From positions 1 through 64,000 of the forward strand of contig CABQKL010000001.1 in NCBI GenBank assembly GCA_902464645.1: a stretch of 64,000 bases of DNA, given 5' to 3'. Position numbers and translations under genes: made by a program. Origin of the DNA: an uncultured Collinsella sp. (GTDB lineage: Bacteria; Actinomycetota; Coriobacteriia; Coriobacteriales; Coriobacteriaceae). The notes under the pieces were generated by a model. It ran no database searches. It was not told the DNA's origin and saw only the letters and a list, made by a program, of their open reading frames with translations. This document shows, in pieces, positions 1 to 8,817 of this stretch (position 1 is the stretch's first letter; every line of letters starts with the position of its first letter).

Positions 1-1257
1 GCACATGGTGGGCAGCTCGACGGTAGGCAGCGAACCGCCGCCGGGAGTCGACGACTCCTCGACGATCTCCACCTGAACGGCGCACAGGCAACCGGCCTTG
101 TCGAGACCGGCGACCATACGATCGCGCAGCTTGCGGGCACGTCGCTCCAAATGGGTCTGCGGAAGCGTAAGCATGCTGAGCACCGGAATATCGCGATGGG
201 CAACATCGGCGCCATCCATGTAGATACGCAGCGTGGCCTCGAGCGCCGACAGGGCCAGTTTGCCCGGGCGCAGGGCGCGCATAAGCGGATGTGACCCACA
301 GGCCTGAACCAGGTCACGACGGCCCATGATAATGCCCGCCTGTGCTGCACCGAGAAGTTTATCGCCCGAGCACGACACCAAATCGAGCCCTGCCGAAACC
401 GAAGCCGGCGTGGTTTCTTCGCCTCCGCGCACCAAGATGTCGTCGGGCAACAGCGCGCCCGACCCCTGATCTTCATAGAACAGCAGGCCGTGCTTATGGG
501 CCAGTGCGGCGAGCTCCCGAGAGCCCACTTCCTCGTGAAAACCCTCGATGCGATAATTGGAAGGATGAACCTTGAGGATCATGGCCGTATCGGGCGTAAT
601 AGCTTGCTCATAATCTGCCAGGTGCGTGCGGTTGGTGGCGCCGACCTCGACGAGCTTGGCGCCCGAGGCCGCCATGACATCGGGGATGCGGAAGCTGCCG
701 CCAATCTCGACAAGCTCGCCGCGGCTGACGATAACCTCTTTGCCCGCGGCATGGGTGGCAAGCACCAGCAGCACCGCGGCGGCATTGTTGTTGACCACGA
801 GCGCGTCCTCGGCACCGGTGAGTGAGCGGATCAGCTGCGCGGCGTGCTCCTTGCGCGAACCGCGCGAACAGGTGTCCACGCTGTACTCGAGCGTGCTGTA
901 GCCGCGCGCGACCTCGGCCACGGCCTTGGCGGCCGACTCCGCGAGCGGGGCGCGACCCAAGTTGGTATGGATGACCACACCCGTGGCATTAACCGCTGGG
1001 CGCAGGCTCGGCAGCGCGGAGCGGTGCGCACGCCACTCGATAGCCGAAGCCAGGTCACGCTTGGAACGCGGGGCGGCGCCGGCGCGAATGGCGGCGCGCT
1101 CCTCGTCAAGCTCGGCCGTGACGGCGGCATGGACCACCGCGTCGCAGGTCTCCCCTGCCGCCTTCACCACCGGCCACTCGGTGAGCAGCTCGTTGACGGA
1201 AGGAATGGCACGCAGACGGGCGCGCACCTCATCGGACATGTTCTGGCTATCGCTCAT
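1..1257 (-). CDS. selA: L-seryl-tRNA(Sec) selenium transferase, partial (C-terminus off the left edge)
   Basis: SelA is a cytoplasmic PLP enzyme that converts seryl-tRNA(Sec) to selenocysteinyl-tRNA(Sec) using selenophosphate. I read 419 codons without a stop on the minus strand. They start at an ATG with AAAGG about 8 nt upstream; a second ATG lies at codon 7. Visible family signatures are the N-terminal helical part, HTNLGRAPL, and SGDKLLG with the PLP-binding lysine. The rest of the C-terminus lies outside the window. The gene follows the molybdopterin oxidoreductase by 76 nt on the same strand. It fits the recoded fdhF and selD genes here, which both need it. selB and selC are not in the window. 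Confidence 0.95.
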   Translation of the reverse strand, partial: MSDSQNMSDEVRARLRAIPSVNELLTEWPVVKAAGETCDAVVHAAVTAELDEERAAIRAGAAPRSKRDLASAIEWRAHRSALPSLRPAVNATGVVIHTNLGRAPLAESAAKAVAEVARGYSTLEYSVDTCSRGSRKEHAAQLIRSLTGAEDALVVNNNAAAVLLVLATHAAGKEVIVSRGELVEIGGSFRIPDVMAASGAKLVEVGATNRTHLADYEQAITPDTAMILKVHPSNYRIEGFHEEVGSRELAALAHKHGLLFYEDQGSGALLPDDILVRGGEETTPASVSAGLDLVSCSGDKLLGAAQAGIIMGRRDLVQACGSHPLMRALRPGKLALSALEATLRIYMDGADVAHRDIPVLSMLTLPQTHLERRARKLRDRMVAGLDKAGCLCAVQVEIVEESSTPGGGSLPTVELPTMC

Positions 1258-1333
1258 GTGCGGCCTTTCAAAACCAAAGGTGAATCAATCGTTCGAACGT
1301 CAAACTATCAGCCAATTCGATCGGCTGAGTCAA

Positions 1334-3451
1334 TCAATCGTTATTATCCACGTGCTCCGTGATCTTTTCCACGCGAACGGCGTTTTCCTGGGTGAGCGCG
1401 GCACCTGTCAACGGATCCCAACGCAACGGCGTATGGTCGAGCGGGCCCACGCCCAAGGCTTGAGCGCCACCGACATCGGCGCCAAGCGAACGCCCGCCGG
1501 GGGCGGCCGACGTGAAGATGCACGCCGGATGCAGATAGGGCGTCGTCTCCACGCGCACGCGGTCGCGGCCCATATCGCTCACGAGCTCGACGATCTCGCC
1601 GTCGGCGATGCCCATGTGCGCAGCAGCATCGGCATTCATCTGCACGGCATCCAGGTCCGATCCAGCCTCGGCGGCACCTTGAGCCGCAAGCCTGCGCGAG
1701 GTGTGCGACTCAAAGGGACGGTTGCCACTAATGAGGCGAAACATCCCCGGGCCGGGCTCCACAATGGGCGCAATCCAGTTGGGCACACGACCCATGCCGA
1801 CTCGTTCCCATACGTCGCTTGCCAGCGCAATTTTGCCGCCGGCAAGCGGAATCACCGGCTCACCCGTGCGCGACGGCAGCGCCACGCCCGTATCGGCCCA
1901 GCCGCGCTCCTTGAGCTCGTCCAGATCGATCCCAAAAGGCGCCACCTGGGCAGCCGTCAGATCGTCAGACGTAAACTGGAAATACTCGCCCACGCCACAC
2001 GCCTGCGCCAGACCGGCAAAAATCTCCCGACCGGGACGTGTGCCGTCATGCTGCACGGGCAGCACGGCGTTGCGGTAGAACACGCGCGAATCGTTGACGC
2101 CCACGACCGTGCCCACACCGCGGTCGGCCTCCAGATACGTCACGTCGGGCAGCACGAAGTCAGAAGCACGCGCCGTCTCGGACCAACGAATATCAATCGT
2201 CACAAGCAAGTCGAGCTGCTGCAAAATACCCAACCAAGCCTGTGCATTGCCATAGCCCGCACCGGGGTTACTGGCATAGACGATGAGCCCACGCAAATCG
2301 CCGGCAAGAATCGACTGGCCGATGGTCGTGCACAGACCGCGCTCGGGGTCGACGAGCGGATAGCGTTCGGACCCCAACTTGGGCTCACGTGGCATCGACG
2401 GCGTCGCGAAACGCGCAGGGTCCAAATCGCCCAACGCAAGCGGTGTGGGCGGGTTGAGGGCACCGCCCGCATGTCCGATGCAGCCCAGCAGCACATCGAC
2501 CAAACAGATAGCGCGCGCCGTCTGCGTACTGTTGGCATACGCGATACCGATGCCGCCATGAAAGCCCGCATCCACCACGGCGGCAGGCGCGGCGGCAGCC
2601 AGATCGCGCGCCGTGGCGACAATCTCTTCGGCCGGCACGTCGGACATCGACTCAGCCCACTCGGGCATCCAAGCACTGGCCGCCTGCGCCAGCTCATCAA
2701 AGCCCGTGGTATAGCGGGCAACGAACTCGTGATCGTACAGACCCTCGGCAATCAACACGTGTGCGATACCCAGCAGCAACGCCAGATCGCATCCGGGACG
2801 CACGCGGAGCCAGCGATCGGCAATAGCAGCCGAACCGCTGCGCCGAGGGTCAACCACGATGATTTTCGCCCCACGCCGGCGCGCGTCGTTGAGCGCATCG
2901 ACCGACCCCATCGACGACGAATCCACCAAGGAACGCCCCAGGTACATGATGCAGTCGGTATGCGCAAGGTCGGAGGCGGGACTATAGCCCAGGCTGTGCT
3001 CCCAACCGGTAAGTCGGCTTACCTCGCAGGCACCGTCGGCACCGTACACGTTGGGCGAGCCCAGCGCATGCATAAAACGATAGGCCCAGTAGCGGTCGAA
3101 CGAGGGCACGCCGAGTGTCATGCCCAGCGCACGAGGCCCGCGCTCGTCAACAATCCCCAAAAGGCGCTCGGCAATCTGGGCAAACGCCTCATCCCAGGAA
3201 ATCGCATCAAACCCCGAGCCATCAGCTCGGCGGCGCATGGGATGCAAAATCCGGTCGCGCTCGTCAAACGGCATGTCCAGGCGATGCCGCCCGCGGGCGC
3301 ACAGGGCACGCGCCGCGCACGGATGCCCCGGCACCGGCAACTCGGCCACCACGCGACCGTCCTCAACGCGTGCCGCAAAGGCGCAATCGGCATAGCATCC
3401 CCCGCATGCAGTCACCACGGCGCGACCGTCACGCTTCACAGCAGATGCCAT
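1334..3451 (-). CDS. Molybdopterin oxidoreductase (DMSO reductase family), cytoplasmic, Cys-type, function unknown
   Basis: This 705-aa protein has an N-terminal 4Fe-4S motif (CGGCYADC, then a fourth Cys after HPC), the molybdopterin oxidoreductase core and a C-terminal dinucleotide-binding domain. At the metal-ligand position it has Cys (GADGACEVSR), where FdhF has selenocysteine. It looks closer to polysulfide/thiosulfate reductase-type catalytic subunits than to formate dehydrogenases, but the substrate is not readable. There is no Tat or Sec signal and no adjacent electron-transfer or membrane subunit. The ATG at 3451 has AAAGGGG 8 nt upstream; an in-frame extension upstream looks untranslated. 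A terminator separates it from focA, so it may form its own transcript with selA. Confidence 0.85.
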   Translation of the reverse strand: MASAVKRDGRAVVTACGGCYADCAFAARVEDGRVVAELPVPGHPCAARALCARGRHRLDMPFDERDRILHPMRRRADGSGFDAISWDEAFAQIAERLLGIVDERGPRALGMTLGVPSFDRYWAYRFMHALGSPNVYGADGACEVSRLTGWEHSLGYSPASDLAHTDCIMYLGRSLVDSSSMGSVDALNDARRRGAKIIVVDPRRSGSAAIADRWLRVRPGCDLALLLGIAHVLIAEGLYDHEFVARYTTGFDELAQAASAWMPEWAESMSDVPAEEIVATARDLAAAAPAAVVDAGFHGGIGIAYANSTQTARAICLVDVLLGCIGHAGGALNPPTPLALGDLDPARFATPSMPREPKLGSERYPLVDPERGLCTTIGQSILAGDLRGLIVYASNPGAGYGNAQAWLGILQQLDLLVTIDIRWSETARASDFVLPDVTYLEADRGVGTVVGVNDSRVFYRNAVLPVQHDGTRPGREIFAGLAQACGVGEYFQFTSDDLTAAQVAPFGIDLDELKERGWADTGVALPSRTGEPVIPLAGGKIALASDVWERVGMGRVPNWIAPIVEPGPGMFRLISGNRPFESHTSRRLAAQGAAEAGSDLDAVQMNADAAAHMGIADGEIVELVSDMGRDRVRVETTPYLHPACIFTSAAPGGRSLGADVGGAQALGVGPLDHTPLRWDPLTGAALTQENAVRVEKITEHVDNND

Positions 3452-3515
3452 CTCGATTACCCCTTTCATCAGCCAAACACAGCAGGCCAAAAGCCCGGCA
3501 ACGAGTCCCGGACCC

Positions 3516-3551
3516 AAAAAGCCTCCCGCACGGCAACGCCCCGCGGGAGGC
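3516..3551 (-). terminator. Rho-independent terminator of the hyf-focA operon
   Basis: On the minus strand a 9-bp stem (GCCTCCCGC / GCGGGAGGC) with a 13-nt loop is followed directly by five T. It sits 23 nt after the focA stop and 65 nt before the next minus-strand start, so it should end the formate hydrogenlyase transcript. Confidence 0.85.
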
Positions 3552-3573
3552 CCAACGTCAAACAGACGATACC

Positions 3574-4413
3574 TTACGCCTCGGACTTCTTGGCGTAGAT
3601 AAACCAGTAGCCGAGCGCGACCAGAACCGCGCCGCCCACGATGTTGCCCAGCGTGGCAGCGGACAGGTTAAACGCAATGCCCGCGGCGTTGAGCGCATCG
3701 GCGCCGGCGACCTTGGCACCGTAGCCGCATGCATGCATCACGGCGCCCATGGGCAAAAAGTACATGTTGGCGACGCAGTGCTCAAAACCGCAGGCCACAA
3801 AGGCGGCGATGGGCAGCAGAATGCCCACGACCTTATCGACCACGGTCTTGCCGGCGGTACCGATCCACACGGCCAGGCACACAAAGATGTTGCACAGGAT
3901 GCCGCGGAAGAAGATCGTCACCCAGTCGATCGTCACCTTGCCGGCGGCGACGCTCACCATGGAATTGGCGACCGCCTCGCCGTTGAGCTTGTAAATGCCG
4001 GCCATGTACACCAAAAAGACGATGAACAGGGCACCGACAAAATTGCCGACCCACACGACGACCCAGGCCTTGAGCATCTGAGCCAGGGTGATCTTTTTGC
4101 TCTTGAGCGCGCAGACCATAAGCGAATTGCCGGTAAACAGCTCGGCGCCGCACACCAGCACCAGCACCAGGCCCAGGCAAAAGCACAGGCCGCCCACGAC
4201 GCGCTGGGCACCCCAGCCCAGCGTGCCGTCGCTCAAAAACACCGTAAAGAACAGGCCGCCGAAGGCGATAAACGCACCGGCGAACATTGCCAACAGAAAG
4301 GCCTTAGCGACCGGCAGGTTGGCCTTGGTCACGCCGGCGGCCTCGGTCTTGGCCTCGATCGCGGCGGGCGCCAGGCAATCGGGAGCGGGGTACTCCACCT
4401 TGGAATCTGCCAT
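3574..4413 (-). CDS. focA: Formate/nitrite transporter family channel (FocA-like)
   Basis: This 279-aa integral membrane protein has about six hydrophobic segments and FNT-family features: the CGAELFTGN stretch and the GFEHCVANMYF segment near the C-terminus. FNT channels form pentamers that pass formate, nitrite or hydrosulfide. Its position as last gene of the formate hydrogenlyase operon makes formate the likely substrate. The ATG at 4413 is preceded by GGAAAGAAG. An in-frame TTG/ATG-type extension to 4446 is less likely because it lacks a ribosome binding site. Confidence 0.93.
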   Translation of the reverse strand: MADSKVEYPAPDCLAPAAIEAKTEAAGVTKANLPVAKAFLLAMFAGAFIAFGGLFFTVFLSDGTLGWGAQRVVGGLCFCLGLVLVLVCGAELFTGNSLMVCALKSKKITLAQMLKAWVVVWVGNFVGALFIVFLVYMAGIYKLNGEAVANSMVSVAAGKVTIDWVTIFFRGILCNIFVCLAVWIGTAGKTVVDKVVGILLPIAAFVACGFEHCVANMYFLPMGAVMHACGYGAKVAGADALNAAGIAFNLSAATLGNIVGGAVLVALGYWFIYAKKSEA

Positions 4414-4452
4414 GTCAATCACTTCTTTCCTATTCAGCAGGGGCAAGCGCTG

Positions 4453-4956
4453 CTATAGCTCCTGCCCCAAGCGGACAAAGTGGGAAAAGTCGTTGGCGGC
4501 CACGGCGTCGTACACGGCGTCGACGGCCCCAAAGACCTCCGGGGACATGGGGTTATAGAACTCCGTATCGCCCGGCTGAATCCCTATGAAGACGATATCT
4601 TCGCACGATTGCTCAATCTCTTCGATCAGAATCGACAAGGGAAGCGAATGCGTGGTGAACATCGACTTGCGGGCCACATCACGTTTGTCGAGCAAGCGGA
4701 TGGCACCGACGGGCAGCGCCATGTCAGAGGCATCGACCAAGACCAGGCGAGGCGGACGCTCGCGCTTGACCTCGATGATGTCATCCTCGGGCGTCTGACC
4801 GCCATCGATGGTGTACCAGCCGGCAATGGGCGCGTCCTCCATCTTTTTGGAGAGCACGGGGCCGGCGGCATCGTCGGCACGCAGCACGCTTCCTGCCGTG
4901 AGCACGATACCCGCAAACGGGGCGCCGTTCACACGTCCATCCACAACGCGACCCAT
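4453..4956 (-). CDS. hycI: Hydrogenase maturation endopeptidase (HycI-like)
   Basis: HycI-type proteases clip the C-terminal tail of the [NiFe] large subunit once nickel is inserted. The 167-aa product has the family N-terminal signature (GSVLRADDAAGP) with the metal-binding aspartate, the LVDASDMAL strand and a THSLPLS histidine segment. It starts within the stop of hycH (TAATG, one base shared), so the two are translationally coupled. The substrate is presumably HyfG, whose C-terminus extends 44 residues past its DPCxxC motif. Confidence 0.9.
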   Translation of the reverse strand: MGRVVDGRVNGAPFAGIVLTAGSVLRADDAAGPVLSKKMEDAPIAGWYTIDGGQTPEDDIIEVKRERPPRLVLVDASDMALPVGAIRLLDKRDVARKSMFTTHSLPLSILIEEIEQSCEDIVFIGIQPGDTEFYNPMSPEVFGAVDAVYDAVAANDFSHFVRLGQEL

Positions 4957-5537
4957 TACTGCAACCTCCCCGTCAGATACACGCCCGACACATCGCGCAC
5001 GCGCTCAACCAGATCGCGAAACTTCATTAAGAACGCGACCTGCTGGGCATGCAGGCCAAAGTCGTCGTCGAACACCGAGATGCCGGCCTTGGCCGAGCCG
5101 CGAAAACCGCGCTCGTCGAGCAGCATATCGCAGGCCTCGAGCAGCGACGGCACCGCCGCCTTGTCGAGCTGGCACTCGCCAAAGGAGCGGATGGCCTCGA
5201 ACTTGGTCTTGGCCTCCCCCTCCGGCAACGCATCGACGAGCGAATAGAACACATCCACCGGCACCGACAGGCGCGGCTCAAAGCAGTCGAGCACGCCGGT
5301 GTGGTGGCCCACGGCGAGCGTGTAGTACAGCACGTCGCAGGCCTCCTGGGGAACGTCTTCCTCGGTCTCCACAAACTTACGCGTGAGCTCGTAAAAGACC
5401 ACCTGGTCGGGCGCATGGCCCAGGCAGGGGTCGGCGACGCCCTCGGCGGCCTCGTCGCTTGCGCGCGAGGCATCGCCAAAAGAGCCGCCGAGCATACCGG
5501 GGCCCGCAAAGTAACCAGAGCGGTCCGTGAGTTCCAT
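4956..5537 (-). CDS. hycH: Formate hydrogenlyase maturation protein HycH family
   Basis: The 193-aa soluble protein matches the HycH/HyfJ family in size, composition and operon position, between the small-subunit gene and the protease gene. HycH-type proteins are needed to mature the hydrogenase large subunit of formate hydrogenlyase; their exact biochemical step is poorly defined. The recognisable central part is FYELTRKFVE and CDVLYYTLAVGHHTGVLDC. The start abuts the hyfI stop with no gap, which indicates coupling. No membrane segment is apparent. Confidence 0.85.
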   Translation of the reverse strand: MELTDRSGYFAGPGMLGGSFGDASRASDEAAEGVADPCLGHAPDQVVFYELTRKFVETEEDVPQEACDVLYYTLAVGHHTGVLDCFEPRLSVPVDVFYSLVDALPEGEAKTKFEAIRSFGECQLDKAAVPSLLEACDMLLDERGFRGSAKAGISVFDDDFGLHAQQVAFLMKFRDLVERVRDVSGVYLTGRLQ

Positions 5538-6320
5538 CTAACGGCCTCCGGCCAGCACCAGATCCTGCAGCGCCGAGTAGACCTCAACACGACGAGGATC
5601 ATCTTGCTTGTCGATGAGGAGCGCCATGGCACCGCGGATATCGCCCTTGGGCGCGCCCTCGAGCGTATCCATAAACTCGTTGGCCAGGTCGCGGCCGTAA
5701 CGGTAGCCGCTCATGGCGCGAGCCTCACGCTCGATGGCCACACGCAGCTTGTACGGCACGCCGGGGTGCAGGATATCGGCCTGCTCGCCGGCGGCCTCCA
5801 CCGTGGTCTCGGCATGGAGCTTTTGGTCCAGCAGGCCAAGTGCCATGGCAAAGCCGTAGACGGTCTGCGCGGGGCTGGGCGGGCAGCCGGGGATATAGAC
5901 ATCGACCGGCAAGATCTTGTCCGTGCCGCCCCAGACGCAGTAGTTGTCGTAGAAGATGCCGCCGGTGCAGCCGCACGCGCCATAGGACACCACGATCTTG
6001 GGATCGGGTGCGGCCTCAAAGGCGCGCAGGGCCGGCATGCGCATGGCACGCGTCACGGCACCGGTGTACAGCAGCACATCGGCGTGACGGGGCGAGGGCA
6101 CGACCTTGATGCCAAAGCGCTCGACGTCGAAGACGGGCGTGATGGAACCGAAGATCTCGATCTCGCAGCCGTTACAGCCGCCGCAGTCAACACGGTAGAC
6201 GTACACCGAGCGCTTGATCTTCTTAAGAAGGGTCGCCTTGGCCTTCTCGATGCTCTCGTCGAGCTCGATCTTGGTCGGGCGGTACTGAAGCCGCTCGGGC
6301 AAAAGCGTGGGTTCGGCCAT
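5538..6320 (-). CDS. hyfI: Hydrogenase small subunit, NuoB/HycG-like
   Basis: This is the [NiFe] hydrogenase small subunit that carries the proximal 4Fe-4S cluster and passes electrons to the active site. In the 260-aa product I see CGGCNGCEIE near residue 46, GACGCTGG and the PGCPPSP motif: the cysteine pattern of HycG/NuoB. It lacks the twin-arginine signal of uptake hydrogenases, so it faces the cytoplasm. The ~90 residues after the cluster domain are longer than in NuoB, as in HyfI-type proteins. It begins 2 nt after hyfH. Confidence 0.95.
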   Translation of the reverse strand: MAEPTLLPERLQYRPTKIELDESIEKAKATLLKKIKRSVYVYRVDCGGCNGCEIEIFGSITPVFDVERFGIKVVPSPRHADVLLYTGAVTRAMRMPALRAFEAAPDPKIVVSYGACGCTGGIFYDNYCVWGGTDKILPVDVYIPGCPPSPAQTVYGFAMALGLLDQKLHAETTVEAAGEQADILHPGVPYKLRVAIEREARAMSGYRYGRDLANEFMDTLEGAPKGDIRGAMALLIDKQDDPRRVEVYSALQDLVLAGGR

Positions 6321-6322
6321 GG

Positions 6323-7039
6323 TTACTCCTCCTTCGTTTCAAAATCCATGATGATGCCCTCGACCGGCGCCGGACCGGCGGGAATCTCGGGCGCATCGGG
6401 GTTGAGCTCGCGGTCGATATACTCCGGGTTCACGCCGTGGCCGCCCAGATACTCCATGCCGGGGCCCTGGGGCTCGCCGGACGCAAGCGTCTCGTTGGCA
6501 GCCATGCCGGCAGCGTTGCCGGTCTTTACGGCCGAGGCGGCGCGCAGGGCGTCGAGCTCGCGCTTGCACTCCTGGCACATACCGACGGTACGGGCGGCCT
6601 GCTCGGCCTCCATGCCGCCGGCCTTTTGCAACAGGCGCTTAGCGTAGTCGATTTCCTTGTGCGGGGCAAACGGCTTGCCGCAGCGCGAGCAGTGCTCGAG
6701 CGTGTAGACGCTCTTGCTGGTGAGGTCGTCTTTGCTCATGACGGCCAGCTCAAACTCCTCGGTGAGCTTGATGGCCTCCATGGGGCAGGCCTCCTCGCAG
6801 CGGCCGCAGAAGATGCAGCGACCGTAGTCGATCGACCAGGTGATGGTATCGTCCGCAAGGTCGGTGTCCATACGAATGGCATCGGCCGGGCACGCCACGC
6901 CGCAGGCACCGCAGGCGATGCAGAGCTCGGCATTGTGCTCGGGCTTGCCGCGCATGTCCTTGTTGGTGGGAAACGGCGCAAACGGGTACTTGACCGTCGC
7001 GTCGCCGGCCTTGGCGTTAACCTTCCAAAGCTTCAGCAT
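6323..7039 (-). CDS. hyfH: 2[4Fe-4S] ferredoxin subunit, HycF/HyfH (NuoI-like)
   Basis: The 238-aa protein carries two classical 4Fe-4S motifs in its first 90 residues (CIACGACGVACP and CIFCGRCEEACP). Later CSRCG and CQEC pairs may bind a metal. It connects the ferredoxin subunits to the HyfI/HyfG hydrogenase module. The true start is the ATG at 7039, one base after the hyfG stop, with GAGGAG 8 nt upstream inside hyfG. The ~90-residue C-terminal tail rich in Pro, Glu and Gly is longer than in NuoI; its role is unknown. Confidence 0.93.
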   Translation of the reverse strand: MLKLWKVNAKAGDATVKYPFAPFPTNKDMRGKPEHNAELCIACGACGVACPADAIRMDTDLADDTITWSIDYGRCIFCGRCEEACPMEAIKLTEEFELAVMSKDDLTSKSVYTLEHCSRCGKPFAPHKEIDYAKRLLQKAGGMEAEQAARTVGMCQECKRELDALRAASAVKTGNAAGMAANETLASGEPQGPGMEYLGGHGVNPEYIDRELNPDAPEIPAGPAPVEGIIMDFETKEE

Positions 7040-7040
7040 A

Positions 7041-8813
7041 TTAGAGCGCCTCCTCATCGAGCGGGGCGGCCATGGTGCCCTCGCCCGCAAGCGGCGACTT
7101 GTCGCGCCAGACGTTTTCGAACTGCTCCTTGTCGAGCACGTGGTCGCGCTTGGCGGCGACATCGGTCACCGTCACGCGGTCGGTGCAGGAGTAGCACGGG
7201 TCGAGCGAACCGACGATCAGCGCAGCGTCGCCCACGGTGTTGCCGCGGAACATGTAGCGCAGGACCGGCCAGTTGCTGTACGTGGCCGCCTTGGCGCGCC
7301 AGCGGTAGCACTTCTGGTTGTTGCCGAGCATGGCCCAGTGCACGTCCTCGCCGCGCGGCGCCTCGGTGGCGCCGATGGCGTACTTGTGCGGGGTGTACTC
7401 CCAATCCGTGGTGAGGATGGGGCCCGACGGGCAGTTCTCGAGCATGGTCTCGATCATGTCGATCGAATCGTAGACCTCCTGGATGCGAACGGCGGTACGG
7501 CCGAAGGCATCGCAGGTGTCGGCCGTAGCGGCGTGCATCTTTTGAACGTCCGGATCGGCGTAGCCGTCGAAGGGATGGTCAAAGCGCACGTCGCGGGCAT
7601 AGCCAGAGCCACGCATGAGCGGGCCGACCGGCGAAAAGTCGCGAGCGATCTTACGGTCGAGAATGCCGATGCCGCTCGTGCGCTCAATAAAGTTGGGCGT
7701 GGAGAGCAAAACGTCGACGAGCTCCTGGACCTCGGAGCGCAGCTGATGGATGGTCGTGAGCGTGGAGAGCTTCTGCTCGGCCAGGATGTCGCGACGCACG
7801 CCACCGATCACATTGAGGCCATAGGTCTTACGGTGGCCGGAGAGTTTCTCGGCCAGGTCCATGGACTTCTCGCGAACGCGGAAGAACTGCTGGAAGCCGG
7901 AATCGAAGCCGGTGTAGTGCGATGCGAGGCCAATGTTGAGCAGGTGCGAGTGCAGGCGCTCGACCTCGAGCATGATGGCGCGGATGTACTGCGCGCGCGG
8001 CGGGACGTGAATGCCCTGGGCGCGCTCGACAGCCTCGGCGTAGGCCACCGAGTGGGCGCAGCCGCAGATGCCGCAGATGCGGTCGGCAAGGAACGTGACG
8101 GCATCATAGTTCAGGCGCGTCTCGGCGACCTTCTCCATGCCGCGGTGCACGTAGAACAGACGATAGTCGGCGTCGACGATCGTCTCGCCCTCGACGAACA
8201 GGCGGAAGTGGCCGGGCTCGTCGGAGGTAATGTGCAGCGGGCCCATGGGGACGAGCGTGGTCTCCTTGCCCTTGGTGTCGGCCAAGAACTCGTAGTTTTC
8301 CATGTCGCTCGCGGGAGCGGGACGGAAACGGTAATCCATCGAATCCTTGCGCAACGGGTACAGCCCGCTGGGCCAATCATCGGGCAGCACGAGGCGACGA
8401 CGGTCGGGCAGACCCTCGGGGATCAGGCCGAACATGTCGCGCAGCTCGCGCTCGCCCCACACGCAGGCGGGGACGAACGGCGTCACGGACGGGAACGTCA
8501 TCTTGGCGGGATCGACCTCGGTGCGCACGGTCACCCAGCCGGGATCCTCCCCCTCCATGGAGATGACGTAGTACACGGCGTAACGGCCGCACAGGCTGCG
8601 CTCATCGTTGCCGATGATCACGGGAATCCAGCCGTAGCGCTCGTAGTACAGGTAGTGGACGGCCTCGGGCAGCTTGTCCTGCTTGACGGTAATCGTCAGC
8701 TGGTCCTCGCACTGCCACTCAACCTTCTCGATAGCGCCCGGCACTGCGGCGCGCAGGGCCTCGACGTGGCTTTCGCAACGACGAGCGTAGTCCTTCTTTT
8801 CAGGTTCTGCCAT
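7041..8813 (-). CDS. hyfG: [NiFe] hydrogenase large subunit of formate hydrogenlyase (HycE/HyfG)
   Basis: This 590-aa fusion has an N-terminal NuoC-like domain (about 1-180) and a C-terminal NuoD-like [NiFe] domain. The four nickel-ligand cysteines are present: RICGIC at 245-250 and DPCYSC at 538-543. A 44-residue tail follows and is expected to be removed by HycI after nickel insertion. Proton reduction to H2 happens here, on the cytoplasmic side of the membrane. No selenocysteine replaces a cysteine ligand. The gene begins 4 nt after hyfF. Confidence 0.96.
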   Translation of the reverse strand: MAEPEKKDYARRCESHVEALRAAVPGAIEKVEWQCEDQLTITVKQDKLPEAVHYLYYERYGWIPVIIGNDERSLCGRYAVYYVISMEGEDPGWVTVRTEVDPAKMTFPSVTPFVPACVWGERELRDMFGLIPEGLPDRRRLVLPDDWPSGLYPLRKDSMDYRFRPAPASDMENYEFLADTKGKETTLVPMGPLHITSDEPGHFRLFVEGETIVDADYRLFYVHRGMEKVAETRLNYDAVTFLADRICGICGCAHSVAYAEAVERAQGIHVPPRAQYIRAIMLEVERLHSHLLNIGLASHYTGFDSGFQQFFRVREKSMDLAEKLSGHRKTYGLNVIGGVRRDILAEQKLSTLTTIHQLRSEVQELVDVLLSTPNFIERTSGIGILDRKIARDFSPVGPLMRGSGYARDVRFDHPFDGYADPDVQKMHAATADTCDAFGRTAVRIQEVYDSIDMIETMLENCPSGPILTTDWEYTPHKYAIGATEAPRGEDVHWAMLGNNQKCYRWRAKAATYSNWPVLRYMFRGNTVGDAALIVGSLDPCYSCTDRVTVTDVAAKRDHVLDKEQFENVWRDKSPLAGEGTMAAPLDEEAL

Positions 8814-8817
8814 GGTG

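Noticed and set aside
926..3598. An 890-codon open frame on the plus strand across the molybdopterin oxidoreductase and selA region
   Set aside because: Its product is low-complexity and Arg/His/Ala-rich and has no domain; it is the antiparallel shadow of GC-rich minus-strand genes.
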